A DNA stretch of 64,000 bases, taken from positions 2,108,001 to 2,172,000 of the forward strand of contig NZ_CP104067.1 in assembly GCF_026651875.1 (NCBI RefSeq), in the 5' to 3' direction. The position numbers and the translations under genes are program-made. This stretch comes from Alicyclobacillus fastidiosus. Its GTDB lineage: Bacteria; Bacillota; Bacilli; Alicyclobacillales; Alicyclobacillaceae. The number at the start of each line of letters is the position of its first letter. Positions within the stretch are counted from its first letter, which is position 1. Below, one piece after another: positions 17,327 to 29,420 of this stretch. The notes beneath the pieces are model-generated. The model saw only the letters and a program-made list of their open reading frames with translations. It ran no database searches and was not told the origin of the DNA.

Positions 17327-18088
17327 TTAGAGCGAGGCGTTCTTCAGGATGTTCTGGACGTAGTTTTGCGTCTCCTGATAAGGTGGTACGCCTTGATACT
17401 TGGCGACGGCTGCGGGACCTGCGTTGTACGCGGCCAAAGCGAGCGGCACACTACCGCCAAATTGATTGAGGAGTTGGCGGAGATAGCCCGCGCCAGCATC
17501 GATGTTCTGTGCGGGGTCAAACGCATTGGTGACGCCCAGCGACGCTGCGGTACTCGGCATCAATTGCATCAGGCCCTGTGCCCCACTGCTTGAGAGGGCG
17601 TTTGGGTTAAAGCCGGATTCCTGTTGTATGACTGCGCTCAAAAGCGACGATGGCAAGTCGTACTTCGCGGCTGCCGTGTCGACGAGCGACGCGATGTTTC
17701 GCGTCGTGGACGAAGCCGTCGTGGCGCTCGTGTCGGCCGACTCCTCGGAGAGCGAGACTGGCGCTGCGGTTGTTGCGGCGTTTGTCGTGAAGTTTGGCAA
17801 CAGCGACAAGAGGCCCGTGAGGGAATCATCGTAGGTTCCTGCTGTGGCGCTACTCAAATCGTCCGCCGCGTCAGCGACACCGCCCTGCTCGCTTGCGAGC
17901 CCTGTGATGCCCGCACCTGGCAGCAGTGTCCCCTCCTCGCTGGCGAGCAGCTCGAGGGTCTCTTCGAGGATGGACTGAAATACCTGATTGGAAGATTGCC
18001 ATTGGCTCACGATTTGATTGCCAACTGGCAACTGTGACGCCGAGCTCGCGTTCGCTACCACCGGGCTCGTAATTGGTGAAACGCTCAT
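17327..18088 (-). CDS. Lytic transglycosylase (SLT domain), YjbJ-like
   Basis: Cell-wall enzyme expected to cleave peptidoglycan glycan strands, forming 1,6-anhydro ends. The catalytic domain is C-terminal (about residues 135-253): the Glu in AVIQQESGFNPNALSS, then GAQGLMQLMPSTA and ALAAYNAGPAAVAKYQG. The first 130 residues are low-complexity, Ser/Thr/Ala-rich, without a clear signal peptide, so export may be non-classical or the start may be elsewhere. GGAGG lies 12 bases before the ATG. Flanked by terminator and its own leader region. Confidence 0.85.
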   Translation of the reverse strand: MSVSPITSPVVANASSASQLPVGNQIVSQWQSSNQVFQSILEETLELLASEEGTLLPGAGITGLASEQGGVADAADDLSSATAGTYDDSLTGLLSLLPNFTTNAATTAAPVSLSEESADTSATTASSTTRNIASLVDTAAAKYDLPSSLLSAVIQQESGFNPNALSSSGAQGLMQLMPSTAASLGVTNAFDPAQNIDAGAGYLRQLLNQFGGSVPLALAAYNAGPAAVAKYQGVPPYQETQNYVQNILKNASL

Positions 18089-18204
18089 CTATGAACACTG
18101 CCTCCACACTAGATTCGTGCCCTTTTCAATTCTTTTTATCCACGTCCCATTCCTGCATGGATAACGCTTCGAATCAAATCTTCGAAATCAAACATCTGAT
18201 TGAG

Positions 18205-18262
18205 TGATAATCTACTATTTCCGTGCATAAGGTTTAGTAGAAGCCTGACAGGGACAGGCCAG
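18205..18262 (+). promoter_or_regulatory. Two-hairpin leader before a secreted-protein gene
   Basis: TCTACTA (18211-18217) pairs with TAGTAGA (18235-18241). GCCTG (18243-18247) pairs with CAGGC (18255-18259). The pair of hairpins ends just before the ribosome site at 18270. It does not match a riboswitch I recognise. Confidence 0.3.
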
Positions 18263-18285
18263 AAGGCGCAAAGGGGTGCATGGAA

Positions 18286-18768
18286 ATGAGGAAAACATGG
18301 GTGAGCGTACGCCGCCGGGTCAAGCAGATAGTCGCGGGCGGCCTCTTCGTTGGATTGCTCATCGGAGCAAGCGGAACGGTCTTCACCGTCTTCGCAGAGG
18401 CGATTAGTCACCTGGGCTCGACCCCTTCCTCGCTATCCGTTGTGACAACGCCTATACAGGAGTTGCCACCGGTGACGGGCGGTACCCAGAGTACCCAGAG
18501 CACACCCGACGCGAGTGTGCCTTCTGGCTCGGATGCGCCCTATCAACCTCCTGTCATGGAGTACCCGAACAGCAATCCGTCGTCGGGCGTAGATTCCACC
18601 GCTGACACCCCGTCCGACGACAGTCCGAACCCTGATGAAGACGGCGTCAACAGCGCCCTGGCCGCAGCGATGGCCACCGGGGGCGTCTACCTCGGGGAAC
18701 ATCTTCAGAGCGCGTTCGGATCTATGCTCAAAGGCGTTCTCGACACGCTGTTCATCAATACGAATTGA
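18286..18768 (+). CDS. Hypothetical exported/anchored protein with acidic Pro-Ser linker
   Basis: Not recognised. A basic N-terminus is followed by one hydrophobic segment (IVAGGLFVGLLIGASGTVFTV, about residues 15-35). Next comes a Ser/Thr/Pro/Asp-rich disordered stretch (about 45-125), then a short amphipathic C-terminus (LAAAMATGGVYLGEHLQ). 160 aa from ATG 18286, 9 bases after AAAGGGG; an ATG at 18280 is too close. It lies where spoIIP or yqxA is found in B. subtilis but shows no similarity I can see to either. Confidence 0.6.
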   Translation: MRKTWVSVRRRVKQIVAGGLFVGLLIGASGTVFTVFAEAISHLGSTPSSLSVVTTPIQELPPVTGGTQSTQSTPDASVPSGSDAPYQPPVMEYPNSNPSSGVDSTADTPSDDSPNPDEDGVNSALAAAMATGGVYLGEHLQSAFGSMLKGVLDTLFINTN

Positions 18769-18814
18769 GCCTTCGCTTGTGTGTACAGCGCGCAGCGGAT
18801 AGGAGGGAGCCCGC

Positions 18815-19486
18815 GTGGCCAGAGGACCGGTAACACACCGGGATAGATTGTTGAAAGGCGCCATGGAAATTGAACTGATATCTGTCGGCTGGATCATGAC
18901 CGAGGCTATCTTGGCAGCGATTGCGGCGTACCGAGCGGGAAGTCTCTCGCTCTCCGCCTTCAGCGTCGACAGCTCGATTGAACTGTTGAGCGGAATGATG
19001 CTCGTCGTCCGACTGTACGTGGAGATTCAGTCTGGCGAGGAGATGGCCGCCGGCCACAAAGTGGAGCGCTGGACGAGCGGCGTGATTTCGCTGTGTCTGT
19101 TCACGCTCGCTGCCTACATCTCCTATCGCAGTGGCCAACTCCTCCACGTGCGCGAAGGCAGTGCGATGACGCTGCTCGGTCTCGTCACGGCTGCGGCCAG
19201 CAGTGTGGTCACGCCTTGGCTCGCTTGGCAGAAACTGCGCTACGGCCGACTCTTACATAGCCCGAGTCTGATTGGCGACGCGATGTGCGGCTTTACTTGC
19301 GCGTCGATGTCGTGGACGCTGTTACTTGGCTTAGGATTGAATAGTTTGTTCCACTGGTGGTGGGTCGACGTCGTCGCGGCGGTCGGGATTCTTTATTTTA
19401 TTCTCCAAGAAGCGTGGGAGTCTTGGCACAGTTTTCAGTCGGGTGAACCGCACGTCCACGACCACAACCACTTTCACAGGCACTGA
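18815..19486 (+). CDS. Cation-efflux-like (CDF fold) membrane protein with His-rich tail
   Basis: About six hydrophobic segments in 223 aa. [11 protein letters not shown] and [12 protein letters not shown] resemble the paired Asp-containing metal-site helices of cation diffusion facilitators, and the protein ends in a His-rich tail ([11 protein letters not shown]) that could bind Zn, Co or Ni. The usual cytoplasmic C-terminal CDF domain is missing. GTG 18815 follows GGAGGGAG (18802-18809). Metal efflux is inferred; a non-transport role is possible. Confidence 0.6.
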   Translation: MARGPVTHRDRLLKGAMEIELISVGWIMTEAILAAIAAYRAGSLSLSAFSVDSSIELLSGMMLVVRLYVEIQSGEEMAAGHKVERWTSGVISLCLFTLAAYISYRSGQLLHVREGSAMTLLGLVTAAASSVVTPWLAWQKLRYGRLLHSPSLIGDAMCGFTCASMSWTLLLGLGLNSLFHWWWVDVVAAVGILYFILQEAWESWHSFQSGEPHVHDHNHFHRH

Positions 19487-19536
19487 GTCAAGTAGGGTTC
19501 GCCGGGATGGGAATTTGGTCGGTTATTGCGAAGTGC

Positions 19537-19605
19537 TTGTTGGCGACTTCGAGCGAATGCTATACTGTGACGAGCAAGCCGCGTCCTTGGCGCGGTTTAT
19601 TTTGT
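19537..19605 (+). promoter_or_regulatory. lepA promoter with downstream attenuator-like hairpin
   Basis: TTGTTG (19537-19542) and TATACT (19561-19566), 18 bases apart, are followed by a hairpin AAGCCGCG / CGCGGTTT (about 19577-19599) with a T-rich tail, then the lepA ribosome site. It could be a leader attenuator or the terminator of the upstream gene overlapping the promoter. Confidence 0.45.
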
Positions 19606-19628
19606 GGTGCGGCACAAGGAGGAATACC

Positions 19629-21437
<1,809 letters not shown>

Positions 21438-21442
21438 GGGAC

Positions 21443-22624
21443 TTGAGGCAAACTGTGGAAGATCATGACAAGTTTGCGACGCCGACATCGCTATACGTGC
21501 ATATCCCGTTCTGCAAGAGCCGCTGCTTCTACTGTGATTTCAACACGTACGTCGCCCCGGACGCCGTCATGAACGACTACGCGACGGCGCTTGGCAGCGA
21601 GTTTTCACAACTCACACAGAAGGCCTGCGAGCCGCTGAAAACCGCGTTTTTCGGCGGAGGGACGCCGACGTTGCCAAGTCTTCATCTGCTCGAGCGCATG
21701 CTGACATCTCTGCATGCGCATTTTTCTTTTGCAGATGGTGCGGAGTTTACGTTCGAATCGAACCCTGATTCGATAGACGTGGAGAAATTGCGGCTCTTAC
21801 GCGATTTCGGCGTCAATCGCTTGAGTTTTGGCGCACAGACGTTTCGCGACAGGTTGCTCTTGACCATCGGCCGTGCGCACGATGCGCGAACGGTCGTCGA
21901 GAGCGTGGAAATGGCCGCGGCAGTAGGCTTTCAACACGTGAACGTCGACCTCATGTTCGGCTTGCCGGAACAATCTCTCGCCGACGTGGAGCATTCGTTG
22001 GACCAGGTGTTGGCTCTTCCAATCGATCACGTCTCCGCCTATTGGCTGAAAGTGGAAGAGGGGACACCGTTCGGGAAATGGCGCGACATGGGGCAGTTGC
22101 CGCTGCCGGGAGAAGACCTCGAGGCGGATATGTATGAAATGGTGCGCGAGCGCCTCCAGAACGCAGGATTTACACACTATGAGATCAGTAACTTTGCCAA
22201 GGCGAATGGCCAGGCGCAGCACAATCTCGTGTATTGGCGAAACCAACCGTACTTGGCCGCAGGGGCAGGCGCCCACGGATATGTCAAAGGCGTGCGGTAC
22301 GAGAACGTTCGCAAGCTGCCCGACTACATCGCGAAGTTGAAAGACGGGGCAGAGCCAGTCGCTGAATCGTTTGTCGTCTCGGGGCGAGAAGCTGCCGAAG
22401 ACATGATGATGCTCGGCCTGCGCCTGGCCGAGGGCGTGTCGAAGGCGGCGTTTCGCGAGCGGTTTGGCGTCACGATGGAGGAGATCTACGGCACAGGAAT
22501 CGCGCACCTTTGCGAACAGGGACTGCTCGTCGAACAGAACGGGCGCGTGTCCATTCCTAGCGCGTACTGGCCTGTCGCCAATGCCATCTTTGAGAAGTTC
22601 GTGACGGTTGGCGGAGCTGATTGA
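21443..22624 (+). CDS. hemW: HemW, radical-SAM heme chaperone-like protein
   Basis: Radical SAM protein formerly called oxygen-independent coproporphyrinogen oxidase. The cluster motif CKSRCFYCDF has three Cys then Asp-Phe, which is the HemW pattern and lacks the fourth Cys of true HemN. FFGGGTPTLPS and FESNPDS follow. 393 aa from TTG 21443, 8 bases after GGAG; a GTG at 21434 overlapping the lepA stop is the alternative. The lepA-hemW-hrcA order is conserved. Confidence 0.92.
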   Translation: MRQTVEDHDKFATPTSLYVHIPFCKSRCFYCDFNTYVAPDAVMNDYATALGSEFSQLTQKACEPLKTAFFGGGTPTLPSLHLLERMLTSLHAHFSFADGAEFTFESNPDSIDVEKLRLLRDFGVNRLSFGAQTFRDRLLLTIGRAHDARTVVESVEMAAAVGFQHVNVDLMFGLPEQSLADVEHSLDQVLALPIDHVSAYWLKVEEGTPFGKWRDMGQLPLPGEDLEADMYEMVRERLQNAGFTHYEISNFAKANGQAQHNLVYWRNQPYLAAGAGAHGYVKGVRYENVRKLPDYIAKLKDGAEPVAESFVVSGREAAEDMMMLGLRLAEGVSKAAFRERFGVTMEEIYGTGIAHLCEQGLLVEQNGRVSIPSAYWPVANAIFEKFVTVGGAD

Positions 22625-22649
22625 CAACAGGCGTTAGCGTTGCTATTGT
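22621..22649 (+). promoter_or_regulatory. Sigma-A promoter of the hrcA-grpE-dnaK-dnaJ operon
   Basis: TTGACA (22621-22626), 17-base spacer, TATTGT (22644-22649). The -35 box overlaps the hemW stop codon. Confidence 0.85.
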
Positions 22650-22662
22650 CAACTCATGGGCC

Positions 22663-22689
22663 TTAGCACTCGCGTGAGGAGAGTGCTAA
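22663..22689 (+). promoter_or_regulatory. CIRCE operator (HrcA binding site)
   Basis: Perfect TTAGCACTC-N9-GAGTGCTAA, the canonical CIRCE element. It lies just downstream of the promoter start point and ahead of hrcA, so HrcA represses its own operon. Confidence 0.97.
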
Positions 22690-22705
22690 CAAGGAGGCGA
22701 GAAGA

Positions 22706-23743
22706 GTGCTGACAAACCGGCAGCAACTGATTCTGAGTGCAATCATTGAGGATTACGTTCGCATGGCTGAACCAGTTGGCTCACGGGCGCTCGCCAAACA
22801 TGAACAAATCCAGTTTAGCCCCGCCACGATTCGAAATGAAATGGCTGACCTCGAGGAAATGGGGTATTTAGCACAGCCGCATACGTCTTCTGGACGCGTT
22901 CCATCGCAGAAAGGCTATCGATTTTACGTCGATCACCTGATGTCGCAAGATCCTGTCGAAATGGACTCGGCGGCCGCGGCGTTGCGCTCGTTTTTCACCC
23001 AGCGCATGGATGAGATGGAGCAAGTGGTACGCGAGATGTCGACGGTTCTATCGACGCTGACGAGGCAGACCGCCATTGTCCTCGGACCGAAAATGTACAC
23101 GGACAAGGTCCGAAAAATTGAGTTGATCCCGCTCTCGAAGGGGCGAGCGGTCGCCATCTTGGTCACAGATGCAGGGCACGTGGAAGATTGCACCGTCCAC
23201 CTCCCGGAGGATATCCGGGTGGAGGACGTCGAGTCTATGGTCAACGTGCTCAATGACAAGTTGGTAGGCATACCCGTCTCGAAACTTCGTTCAAACCTAT
23301 ACAGCAAGTTGGCAGAGGAACTCACGAGGACCGTCGAACGCTATGAAGATGTACTCGCAGTTGTCGAAGAGATTTGCCAGGTAGGTCATCGGGGTGAGCC
23401 GGTGTACATCGGCGGCGCAGCAAATATGCTCAGTCAACCAGAATTCCATGACGTGGGGAAGGCGCAGCCGCTATTGTCCCTGCTCGAAGCCGGACACACG
23501 GTCACGCAGTGGTTGCCACTCGAGGGACTTGGAATCCAGGTGCGCATCGGCGCCGAAAATCCTGAGGGTCCGCTGCAGGATTGTGCAGTCATCACGACGA
23601 CGTATAGTTTGTCTGGTAAACCAGTGGGACATATTGGTGTGTTGGGGCCGACTCGCATGGATTACGGTCGCATCATGCGAATTCTCGACTATACGTCGAG
23701 GTCGATGACGAGCCTGTTGACGCGGTGGACGGAAGGTAAGTGA
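22706..23743 (+). CDS. hrcA: Heat-inducible transcription repressor HrcA
   Basis: Represses class I heat-shock genes by binding CIRCE; its activity is tuned by GroEL in other bacteria. The winged-helix N-terminus (ILSAIIEDYVRMAEPVGSRAL, SPATIRNEMADLEEMGYL) is followed by the GAF-like HrcA domain. 345 aa. GTG 22706 follows AAGGAGG (22691-22697). The CIRCE site directly upstream shows autoregulation. Confidence 0.97.
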   Translation: MLTNRQQLILSAIIEDYVRMAEPVGSRALAKHEQIQFSPATIRNEMADLEEMGYLAQPHTSSGRVPSQKGYRFYVDHLMSQDPVEMDSAAAALRSFFTQRMDEMEQVVREMSTVLSTLTRQTAIVLGPKMYTDKVRKIELIPLSKGRAVAILVTDAGHVEDCTVHLPEDIRVEDVESMVNVLNDKLVGIPVSKLRSNLYSKLAEELTRTVERYEDVLAVVEEICQVGHRGEPVYIGGAANMLSQPEFHDVGKAQPLLSLLEAGHTVTQWLPLEGLGIQVRIGAENPEGPLQDCAVITTTYSLSGKPVGHIGVLGPTRMDYGRIMRILDYTSRSMTSLLTRWTEGK

Positions 23744-23801
23744 ACCCCGCGGCGCGAGCTTGGAGCCTGCTGACCATTGGATGAGGAAAGGGTGTTCGAT
23801 T

Positions 23802-24359
23802 TTGGCTGAAGATGCAAACGAAGTACAAAGTGAGGCTGCACAACAGGACGTTCGGGATGTAGAGGACGTTCAGGTCGAAGGCGCACAAGAGCAGGCAGAA
23901 GAAACCGCCAGTGCCGAAGTTGAGCTAGATCCGAAGGATGAACAGCTCGCCGAACTCCAGCAGCAATTGCTTCGCACGCGGGCCGACTTTGACAATTTCC
24001 GCCGTCGCACGCGCGCTGAGAAGGAAGAGCTCAGCCAGTTTGCGACCAAGAAACTCCTGGCCGACCTGTTGCCGGTGATCGACAACTTCGATCGGGCGAT
24101 GGAGGCCGTCGGCGACGCCGATGAGCAGATTCGGACGGGCATCGAGATGGTGCACCGCCAGTTCAGCGCCGTGTTGTCACAGTACGGCGTCGTGCCGATG
24201 AACGCAAAAGGGGAGGCGTTTGACCCGAACCGCCACGATGCGGTCATGCAGGAAGCCGCTGACGGGGTAGAGCCGAACGTCGTTCTCCAAGAACTGCAGC
24301 GGGGCTACCTGTTGCACGACAAGGTATTGCGCCCGGCGATGGTCAAGGTGAGCGTGTAA
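23802..24359 (+). CDS. grpE: GrpE nucleotide exchange factor
   Basis: Exchanges ADP on DnaK. An acidic N-terminus leads into a long helix (residues about 45-100, DEQLAELQQQLLRTRADFDNFRR has the coiled-coil pattern) and a C-terminal beta domain ending NRHDAVM. I take TTG 23802, 9 bases after AGGAAAGGG, giving 185 aa; an in-frame TTG at 23760 would add 14 atypical residues. Confidence 0.93.
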   Translation: MAEDANEVQSEAAQQDVRDVEDVQVEGAQEQAEETASAEVELDPKDEQLAELQQQLLRTRADFDNFRRRTRAEKEELSQFATKKLLADLLPVIDNFDRAMEAVGDADEQIRTGIEMVHRQFSAVLSQYGVVPMNAKGEAFDPNRHDAVMQEAADGVEPNVVLQELQRGYLLHDKVLRPAMVKVSV

Positions 24360-24411
24360 CGCGGCTTCGAACGAACGCGTTCATCTACTTATGTAATGTA
24401 TTATTTCGCGT

Positions 24412-24434
24412 CCGAGCGGTCCTTTGACCGCGCT
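24412..24434 (+). repeat. Short hairpin in the grpE-dnaK gap
   Basis: GCGGTC (24416-24421) / GACCGC (24426-24431) with a 4-base loop, no T-run. Possibly an mRNA processing or stability element. Confidence 0.35.
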
Positions 24435-24485
24435 TGAGGACAATGCCTAGAACAAGTAATCAGCGTGATCGAGGAGGAAACTTCA

Positions 24486-26318
<1,833 letters not shown>

Positions 26319-26365
26319 GTTCTCTGCGCTCGAAACGGCGCGATGAATCCAAATGGTACGGTGGC

Positions 26366-26398
26366 GATGAGGCAGGGATGACGGATCCCTGCCCATCG
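26366..26398 (+). repeat. Stable hairpin between dnaK and dnaJ
   Basis: Perfect 9-bp stem GGCAGGGAT / ATCCCTGCC (26371-26379, 26385-26393), extended by CGATG/CATCG around a one-base bulge. No T-run follows, so partial attenuation or mRNA stabilisation of dnaK is more likely than full termination. Confidence 0.6.
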
Positions 26399-26445
26399 TT
26401 GTAAGATATACAAAGTTGTCATCATGAGGAACTGGAGGGATGCCG

Positions 26446-27582
26446 GTGAGCAAGCGAGATTATTATGAGGTGCTCGGTGTCAGCCGGTCAGCCAGTCAGG
26501 ACGAGATCAAAAAAGCCTATCGCAAGTTGGCACGTCAATATCACCCTGACGTCAACAAGGACGACCCGAGCGCGCCAGAGAAATTCGCTGAGATAGCCGA
26601 GGCGTATGATGTGCTGTCGGATGGGCAAAAGCGCTCGCGCTATGACCAGTTTGGCCATCAGGATCCGACACAAGGCGGATTTGGTGGCGGACAGGGCGCT
26701 GGCTTTGGCGATTTTGACTTTGGCGGGTTTGGCGATATTTTTGATATGTTCTTTGGCGGAAACGGCGCGCGTTCGCGTGGCCCGCAGCGCGGACAGGACC
26801 TCGAATACGAGCTCGAAGTGGATTTCGAGGACGCCGCGTTCGGGGTCGAGGAAGAGATTCAGATCCCGCGCACGGAGACCTGTTCCACCTGTGGCGGCAA
26901 CGGTGCGAAGCCGGGTACGCAACCGAAAACTTGTACCGTTTGTAACGGGACGGGTGAACAGCAGACCGTTCAATCCACGCCGTTTGGCCGAATGGTCAAT
27001 CGTCGCGTGTGTTCCAATTGTCACGGTCGGGGCGTCGTCATCGAACAACCTTGTCCGGATTGTCGCGGACAGGGGCGCAAGCGCGTCCGCCGCACGGTAC
27101 AAATCAAAGTGCCAGCAGGTGTGGATACGGGGACGCGCCTGCGCGTTGCCGGTGCCGGGGAAGCCAGCCCGAACGGCGGGCAACCTGGGGACCTTCATAT
27201 CGTCATTCGCGTTCGCCCGCACGAGATTTTCGAACGTGAAGGGACGAACGTCTACGTCGACATGCCCATCACGTTTGTCCAGGCGGCGCTCGGAGACGAA
27301 ATTGAGGTGCCCACGCTCGATGGCGAAGTGAAACTGCGCATCCCCGAGGGGACGCAATCCGGCACGATGTTCCGCCTGCGCGGCAAGGGAATTCCCCGGC
27401 TGGGATCGTCGAACAGTCGCGGGGATCAGCACGTGCGCGTGCAACTGATGACGCCGACCAACCTCACGGACAGGCAAAAGGAATTGTTCCGCGACCTCGG
27501 CAAGGAGCTCGGCGTTCAGACACACGAGCAAGCGAGATCGTTTATGGAGCGAATGAAGGACGCCTTTTTGGGCAACGCCTGA
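26446..27582 (+). CDS. dnaJ: Chaperone DnaJ (Hsp40)
   Basis: Stimulates DnaK ATPase and presents substrates. The J domain has [21 protein letters not shown] and the HPD tripeptide. A Gly/Phe linker follows ([15 protein letters not shown]). Four zinc repeats are complete: [32 protein letters not shown]. 378 aa. GTG 26446 is placed 6 bases from GGAGGG; an ATG at 26440 touches the ribosome site. Confidence 0.97.
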   Translation: MSKRDYYEVLGVSRSASQDEIKKAYRKLARQYHPDVNKDDPSAPEKFAEIAEAYDVLSDGQKRSRYDQFGHQDPTQGGFGGGQGAGFGDFDFGGFGDIFDMFFGGNGARSRGPQRGQDLEYELEVDFEDAAFGVEEEIQIPRTETCSTCGGNGAKPGTQPKTCTVCNGTGEQQTVQSTPFGRMVNRRVCSNCHGRGVVIEQPCPDCRGQGRKRVRRTVQIKVPAGVDTGTRLRVAGAGEASPNGGQPGDLHIVIRVRPHEIFEREGTNVYVDMPITFVQAALGDEIEVPTLDGEVKLRIPEGTQSGTMFRLRGKGIPRLGSSNSRGDQHVRVQLMTPTNLTDRQKELFRDLGKELGVQTHEQARSFMERMKDAFLGNA

Positions 27583-27616
27583 GGCGAGCGGATTCGATTT
27601 TCGAGTGACAACGAGT

Positions 27617-27647
27617 ACGGTCCACACGTTGGACCGTTTCGTTTTGT
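27617..27647 (+). terminator. Terminator after dnaJ
   Basis: 8-bp perfect stem ACGGTCCA / TGGACCGT (27617-27624, 27630-27637), 5-base loop, then TTCGTTTTGTT. It separates the heat-shock operon from prmA. Confidence 0.8.
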
Positions 27648-27706
27648 TCAGGGGAGTGTGCGCAACCCGCGAACGGGTGCGCAAAAGACTGCGTGGGAGG
27701 TTCGCT

Positions 27707-28657
27707 ATGCATTGGTGGCAAGTACAGTTTAACGTGACGCACGAAGCTTCAGATGCGGTTGCTGGGCTGTTGCAAGAGTTCCCCGACATCCAAGGCGTAC
27801 AGCTAGAAGGCATCGGCAACGTGCACGTGCCGCACCCGGAGTACGGGGAATGGTTCGACGAGATGATCGTCCCGACGGAGGGCGTGACGGTGTTTGTGTA
27901 TTTTCCCGAGACGCATGAGCCCGGCGAAATTCGCTCGCGCGTCCTCGCCGTCGTGGATAAAGTATCCGAGGCGGGGCTCGACGTGGGCCATCGCGCGCGA
28001 GAGATTCGCGTGGAGTCGGTAGACGACAGTTCCTGGCTAAACGCGTGGAAGGAGCATTATCATCCGATTCCAGTCGGGGATGACCTCGTCATCGTGCCCG
28101 TATGGAGCCAACATGACCTACCACCGGAACTGCGTTCGCGAAAGCGTATTATCGTCGAACCTGGCATGGCGTTTGGCACGGGTACCCACCAGACGACACA
28201 ATTGTGCACGCAGGCCTTGGCACAACTGGATTTAGGCGGTAAAGAAGTGCTCGATGTCGGAACTGGGACAGGCATCCTCGCCATCGCGGCCGCCCGCCTC
28301 GGCGCACGTCGCGTCACGGCCATCGATATCGATCCAGTCGCAGTCGACGCCGCCCGCGAGAACGTCGCCCGAAATGACCTGTCTGACCTCATCTCGGTGC
28401 AGGAGGGCAATTTGCTTGCCGGCTATCAGCAAGATGCAAAGTTCGACGTGGCCGTGGCGAACATCCTGCGCGACATCGTCATCCTGCTCCTGCCACAGGT
28501 GGCACAGCGCCTGAACGCAGGGGGGTACTTGTTGACGTCGGGGTATATCGACACACAGGCGCCAGCCGTTGAAGAGGCCTTGGCGCAAAACGGATTTGAG
28601 ATTTGCGAGCGCTACCAAAGGGACGACTGGGTCGCGACGCTCGCGGTGAAGTCTTGA
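27707..28657 (+). CDS. prmA: Ribosomal protein L11 methyltransferase
   Basis: Trimethylates ribosomal protein L11. The N-terminal substrate-recognition domain is followed by the SAM domain: RIIVEPGMAFGTGTHQTT, VLDVGTGTGILAIAAARLGA and the catalytic-loop-like VANILRDIV. 316 aa. ATG 27707 follows GGGAGG (27695-27700). The stop overlaps rsmE (TGATG). Confidence 0.96.
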   Translation: MHWWQVQFNVTHEASDAVAGLLQEFPDIQGVQLEGIGNVHVPHPEYGEWFDEMIVPTEGVTVFVYFPETHEPGEIRSRVLAVVDKVSEAGLDVGHRAREIRVESVDDSSWLNAWKEHYHPIPVGDDLVIVPVWSQHDLPPELRSRKRIIVEPGMAFGTGTHQTTQLCTQALAQLDLGGKEVLDVGTGTGILAIAAARLGARRVTAIDIDPVAVDAARENVARNDLSDLISVQEGNLLAGYQQDAKFDVAVANILRDIVILLLPQVAQRLNAGGYLLTSGYIDTQAPAVEEALAQNGFEICERYQRDDWVATLAVKS

Positions 28658-29415
28658 TGCTGCCGCGCGTGTTTGTCGATGCACCAGGAGGCGCTTCGCG
28701 TGTAGTCACACTCGCAGGGGACGACGGGCATCACTTCGCCCGGGTACTTCGCGTGCAGAACGGCGAGCCATTGGTCGTGGTGACGCCAACCGGTCCGTGG
28801 CTCGGCGAGATCTCAGCCGTCGCGAAAGACGCCGTCGACGTATTCTTGAAGGAACCGTACCCTAGTGCGGAGCCCCGGTGCGAGGTCGTCGTGGTTCAAG
28901 GGCTAGCCAAAGGTGATAAGATGGAGACGATTGTGCAGAAGTGCACGGAAGTCGGAGCCTCGCTGTTCGTCCTGTACGGGGCGGACAGGTCCGTGGTGAA
29001 ATTGGCTGGCAAGGTGGAGGCGAAACTCGCACGTTGGCAGAAAGTGGCGCGGGAAGCCGCCATGCAGTCGCAGCGCGACAAAGTACCTGTCATTCGCTAC
29101 GAGTCAAAGCTCGCTTTGGTGTGTGAAAGCCTCATTGCCGAGGGCGTCGAACAGCTGGTCGTCCTCGACGAGGCAGAAGATGCCGTAGGCCTTACCACGG
29201 CGCTATCCAAGGTACCCGTCGAAGGGGATAGGCGAATCAAGCGCGCACTCTTCGTCGGTCCGGAAGGCGGTTGGAGCGAGGCGGAGCGCGATTATTTTGC
29301 GTCCTGTGAGAAAGCGTGTCTGGTGACGCTCGGACGGCGGATTTTGCGAACCGAGACGGCTGGAGTCGTCGGACTCGCAGTGACTCTCGCGCATTTTGGG
29401 GACATGGGAGGTTGA
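28657..29415 (+). CDS. rsmE: 16S rRNA (uracil-1498-N3)-methyltransferase
   Basis: SPOUT-class enzyme acting on helix 44 of 16S rRNA. The PUA-like N-terminus has HHFARVLRVQNGEPL; the knot domain has VVVQGLAKGDKMETIVQKCTE, FVGPEGGWSEAE and LGRRILRTETA. 252 aa. The ATG overlaps the prmA stop, so translation is coupled. Confidence 0.95.
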   Translation: MLPRVFVDAPGGASRVVTLAGDDGHHFARVLRVQNGEPLVVVTPTGPWLGEISAVAKDAVDVFLKEPYPSAEPRCEVVVVQGLAKGDKMETIVQKCTEVGASLFVLYGADRSVVKLAGKVEAKLARWQKVAREAAMQSQRDKVPVIRYESKLALVCESLIAEGVEQLVVLDEAEDAVGLTTALSKVPVEGDRRIKRALFVGPEGGWSEAERDYFASCEKACLVTLGRRILRTETAGVVGLAVTLAHFGDMGG

Positions 29416-29420
29416 GACCT

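Noticed and set aside
18180..18285. Possible cyclic-di-GMP riboswitch
   Set aside because: Two hairpins and a purine-rich stretch precede the gene, but the conserved GEMM core bases are not present.
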